DNA from: Acidobacteriaceae bacterium | Lineage (GTDB): Bacteria; Acidobacteriota; Terriglobia; Terriglobales; Acidobacteriaceae | Assembly (NCBI GenBank): GCA_030838305.1 | Contig: JAUTWY010000376.1 | Coordinates: 1-5,162, forward strand | Reading direction: 5' to 3' | Length of the DNA stretch: 5,162 nt | Shown: in pieces, positions 3,813-5,162 of the stretch | How positions within the stretch are numbered: position 1 is the first letter of the stretch | Layout of the letters: the number at the start of each line of letters is the position of its first letter | The notes under the pieces: generated by a model | Told to the model about the DNA's origin: nothing | Seen by the model: only the letters and a program-made list of their open reading frames with translations | Database searches by the model: none | Translations under genes and position numbers: made by a program

Positions 3813-4973
3813 GTGGCGAACGATGCTTCGGCGAGCAATGTTTCAGCGAACGATGCTTCGGCGAGCAGTGCTTCGCTGTTTGCCCAAATTTCAAAAGGAA
3901 CCGGAAGGCGTTACGCCGCTGCGGTGCTGGCGACTGTAGCGGCGCTGGTAGCACGCCTGGCGCTCAATCCGCTTCTCAAGGATTACGTCCCATACATCAC
4001 GCTGTTTCCGGCCGTAGCTTTCGGCGCCTGGTACTGCGGAATCGGTCCGACGATTCTGAGTGTCATTCTGGGCCTCATCGGAGCGCTATATTGGTTCGTC
4101 CCGCCCGCACATTCTTTTAGCATTCTGGGGACGACAGAGGCGGTTGGCATTGTGGCCTTCCTGTTAGTTTCCGGTGTCGTGCTAGCGATGGGAGAAGCAC
4201 GCCGCCGCAGTGAGGAAAAACTGCGGGCAGCTCAGCATGAGCTGGAAGATGCGGTCAGGGAACGCACCACGGAGCTCGACACCAGCAATCAGAGTCTGAG
4301 CAAACTCTCGGCGCGCCTGATCCAACTACAAGACGATGAGAGACGGCGCATCGCCCGCGAGCTGCACGACAGCGTGGGACAGATGCTGGCCGCGCTGGGA
4401 ATGAACCTTGCCACAATCGGCAGCGACATTGCGCGTCTCACCCAGACTGCCAGTACGGTTCACGACAGTGAGGCGCTGGTGCAGGAACTGAGCAGAGAGG
4501 TGCGCACAATTTCACATCTGCTTCATCCCCCGCTGCTGGATGAAGCTGGGCTGGCTTCCGCTCTACGTTGGTACGTCGAGGGATTCTCGCAACGGAGCAA
4601 GGTTAGAGTCGATTTGGACTTCCCCGCGGAATTTGGGCGGCTCCCCCGCGAATCAGAAACGGCCATTTTCCGCACCGTGCAGGAATGCCTTACGAATATT
4701 CACCGTCACTCGGAAAGCCCGACGGCTAAGATTCGAATCGCGTCCTCTGACAATGAGGTTCGTGTAGAAGTTGAGGATCGAGGGAAAGGCATACCGCCAG
4801 AAAGACAATTTGAGATGGAGTCGGCGGGCATCCCGGGAGTGGGAATTCGCGGCATGCGGGAAAGGCTTCGGCAACTGGGCGGGAATCTGGAAATCCATTC
4901 GAACGGCAAAGGTACGCTCATCCTCGCGCGGCTGCCGGTGGCGGTCTCTTCGGAGAGTCCAACTGCAACGTAA
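3813..4973 (+). CDS. Membrane sensor histidine kinase (DUF4118-like input, HisKA_3, HATPase)
   Basis: A complete 386-residue kinase. After a Ser/Ala-rich repeat (2-21), four hydrophobic segments lie at about 34-55, 60-77, 79-97 and 109-126, with short loops. This resembles the DUF4118 module of KdpD-like sensors, so the signal is probably sensed in or at the membrane. A charged coiled coil (about 128-170) leads to DDERRRIARELHDSVGQ, the HisKA_3 phosphoacceptor with His175. The ATPase domain shows the N box QECLTNIHRHS (Asn295), G1 EDRGKGIPP (321-329), G2 GVGIRGMRERL (342-352) and NGKGT (364-368). All catalytic residues are present, so it should be active. HisKA_3 kinases usually pair with NarL/LuxR-type regulators; none is adjacent. 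The start is GTG, with AAGGTAAGGA ending 7 nt upstream; no other start fits before the first membrane helix. I see no convincing promoter in 3660-3812. Confidence 0.93.
   Translation: MANDASASNVSANDASASSASLFAQISKGTGRRYAAAVLATVAALVARLALNPLLKDYVPYITLFPAVAFGAWYCGIGPTILSVILGLIGALYWFVPPAHSFSILGTTEAVGIVAFLLVSGVVLAMGEARRRSEEKLRAAQHELEDAVRERTTELDTSNQSLSKLSARLIQLQDDERRRIARELHDSVGQMLAALGMNLATIGSDIARLTQTASTVHDSEALVQELSREVRTISHLLHPPLLDEAGLASALRWYVEGFSQRSKVRVDLDFPAEFGRLPRESETAIFRTVQECLTNIHRHSESPTAKIRIASSDNEVRVEVEDRGKGIPPERQFEMESAGIPGVGIRGMRERLRQLGGNLEIHSNGKGTLILARLPVAVSSESPTAT
3816..3875 (+). repeat. Four tandem 15-bp units inside the kinase start
   Basis: Directly after the GTG start, four 15-bp units run head to tail with consensus GCGARCRATGYTTCR: 3816, 3831, 3846 and 3861. 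Units 1 and 3 are identical (GCGAACGATGCTTCG). Units 2 and 4 start GCGAGCA. A 22-bp segment starting at 3816 recurs exactly at 3846. Because 15 is a multiple of three, copy changes keep the frame. The encoded pentapeptides are ANDAS, ASNVS, ANDAS and ASSAS, a disordered low-complexity tail on the predicted cytoplasmic side. This looks like a local tandem duplication. Confidence 0.9.
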
Positions 4974-5004
4974 CGGTGTGCCCCGCAAATGATTCGCGAT
5001 TGAG

Positions 5005-5033
5005 GGCGTGAGGGTGACCCGCCGGTTATTTTT
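5005..5033 (+). terminator. Possible weak terminator after the kinase gene
   Basis: GGCG (5005-5008) and CGCC (5020-5023) can form a short stem, followed on the plus strand by GGTTATTTTT, a partly T-rich tract. It lies in the 52-nt space between two convergent genes and reaches into the end of the neighbour. The stem is only 4 bp with an 11-nt loop, so this is a weak candidate. Confidence 0.25.
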
Positions 5034-5162
5034 CCAATAGGACGTTTAGAAGTCGCGCCAACTCAGCTTTTTCCTGCGGCCTGCCCGGTGTGTTGGAACT
5101 CTCTGTAGTGAGTTGTGCGAGTTGTTGTGCTAGGACGCGCGCGGCGATGGATTGTGGCAGGT
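5026..5162 (-). CDS. C-terminus of an unrecognised protein (partial)
   Basis: A minus-strand frame enters from the right edge and stays open for 44 codons to a TAA at 5028-5026. The visible part starts LPQSIAARVLAQQLAQL, has a Pro/Gly/Thr-containing turn (SSNTPGRPQE) and ends ELARLLNVLLEK. It is Leu-rich and looks like two amphipathic helices. I do not recognise the family. The composition is protein-like, and the position, convergent with the kinase and 52 nt from its stop, suits a gene end. A chance open frame of this length is possible in GC-rich DNA. It is probably not the kinase's response regulator partner, since no LuxR-type helix-turn-helix is visible in this tail, but too little is present to exclude it. 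Confidence 0.45.
   Translation of the reverse strand, partial: LPQSIAARVLAQQLAQLTTESSNTPGRPQEKAELARLLNVLLEK

Noticed and set aside
2882..4973. A new defence or signalling system formed by the remnants and the kinase
   Set aside because: The two remnants are truncated and frameshifted, and their parent families are unrelated. Nothing supports a joint function.

Overview
The window carries a conserved translation operon on the minus strand, followed by two decaying gene remnants, a plus-strand sensor histidine kinase, and the tail of one more minus-strand gene. The organism is probably an acidobacterium (Terriglobia-like). I infer this from the style of the proteins: an IF3 with a long Lys/Glu-rich tail, a TolB-like propeller remnant, and a DUF4118-type kinase. 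No database search was possible, so this assignment is tentative.

Positions 1-2889 (minus strand, read right to left): an extended -10 promoter, then infC (IF3, apparently starting at AUC), rpmI (L35), rplT (L20), pheS, and the first 22 codons of pheT. These genes supply an initiation factor, two 50S proteins and both subunits of phenylalanyl-tRNA synthetase, a classic co-transcribed set. The gaps between the genes are large for such an operon (88, 189, 92 and 65 nt). Each gap contains short tandem repeats, and three of the four show a 7-nt period. Two of those arrays are arranged as inverted repeats able to fold in the mRNA.

Positions 2882-3659 (minus strand) hold two pseudogenes. The first is the C-terminal end of a TolB/PD40 beta-propeller protein, the second the C-terminal end of a sigma54-dependent (NtrC-family) activator. 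Each can be restored to a continuous reading frame by removing a single base. Each also lacks its N-terminal part, so sequencing error alone does not explain them.

Positions 3813-4973 (plus strand): a complete membrane sensor histidine kinase (four-helix membrane input, HisKA_3-type phosphoacceptor, HATPase). Its first codons are four tandem copies of a 15-bp unit. No response regulator gene is visible beside it. Positions 5026-5162 (minus strand) carry the C-terminal 44 codons of an unrecognised gene converging on the kinase.

I see no RNA gene, CRISPR array, transposase or defence system. The most unusual material is the set of intergenic repeat arrays inside the operon, the AUC start of infC, and the repeat-built N-terminus of the kinase.
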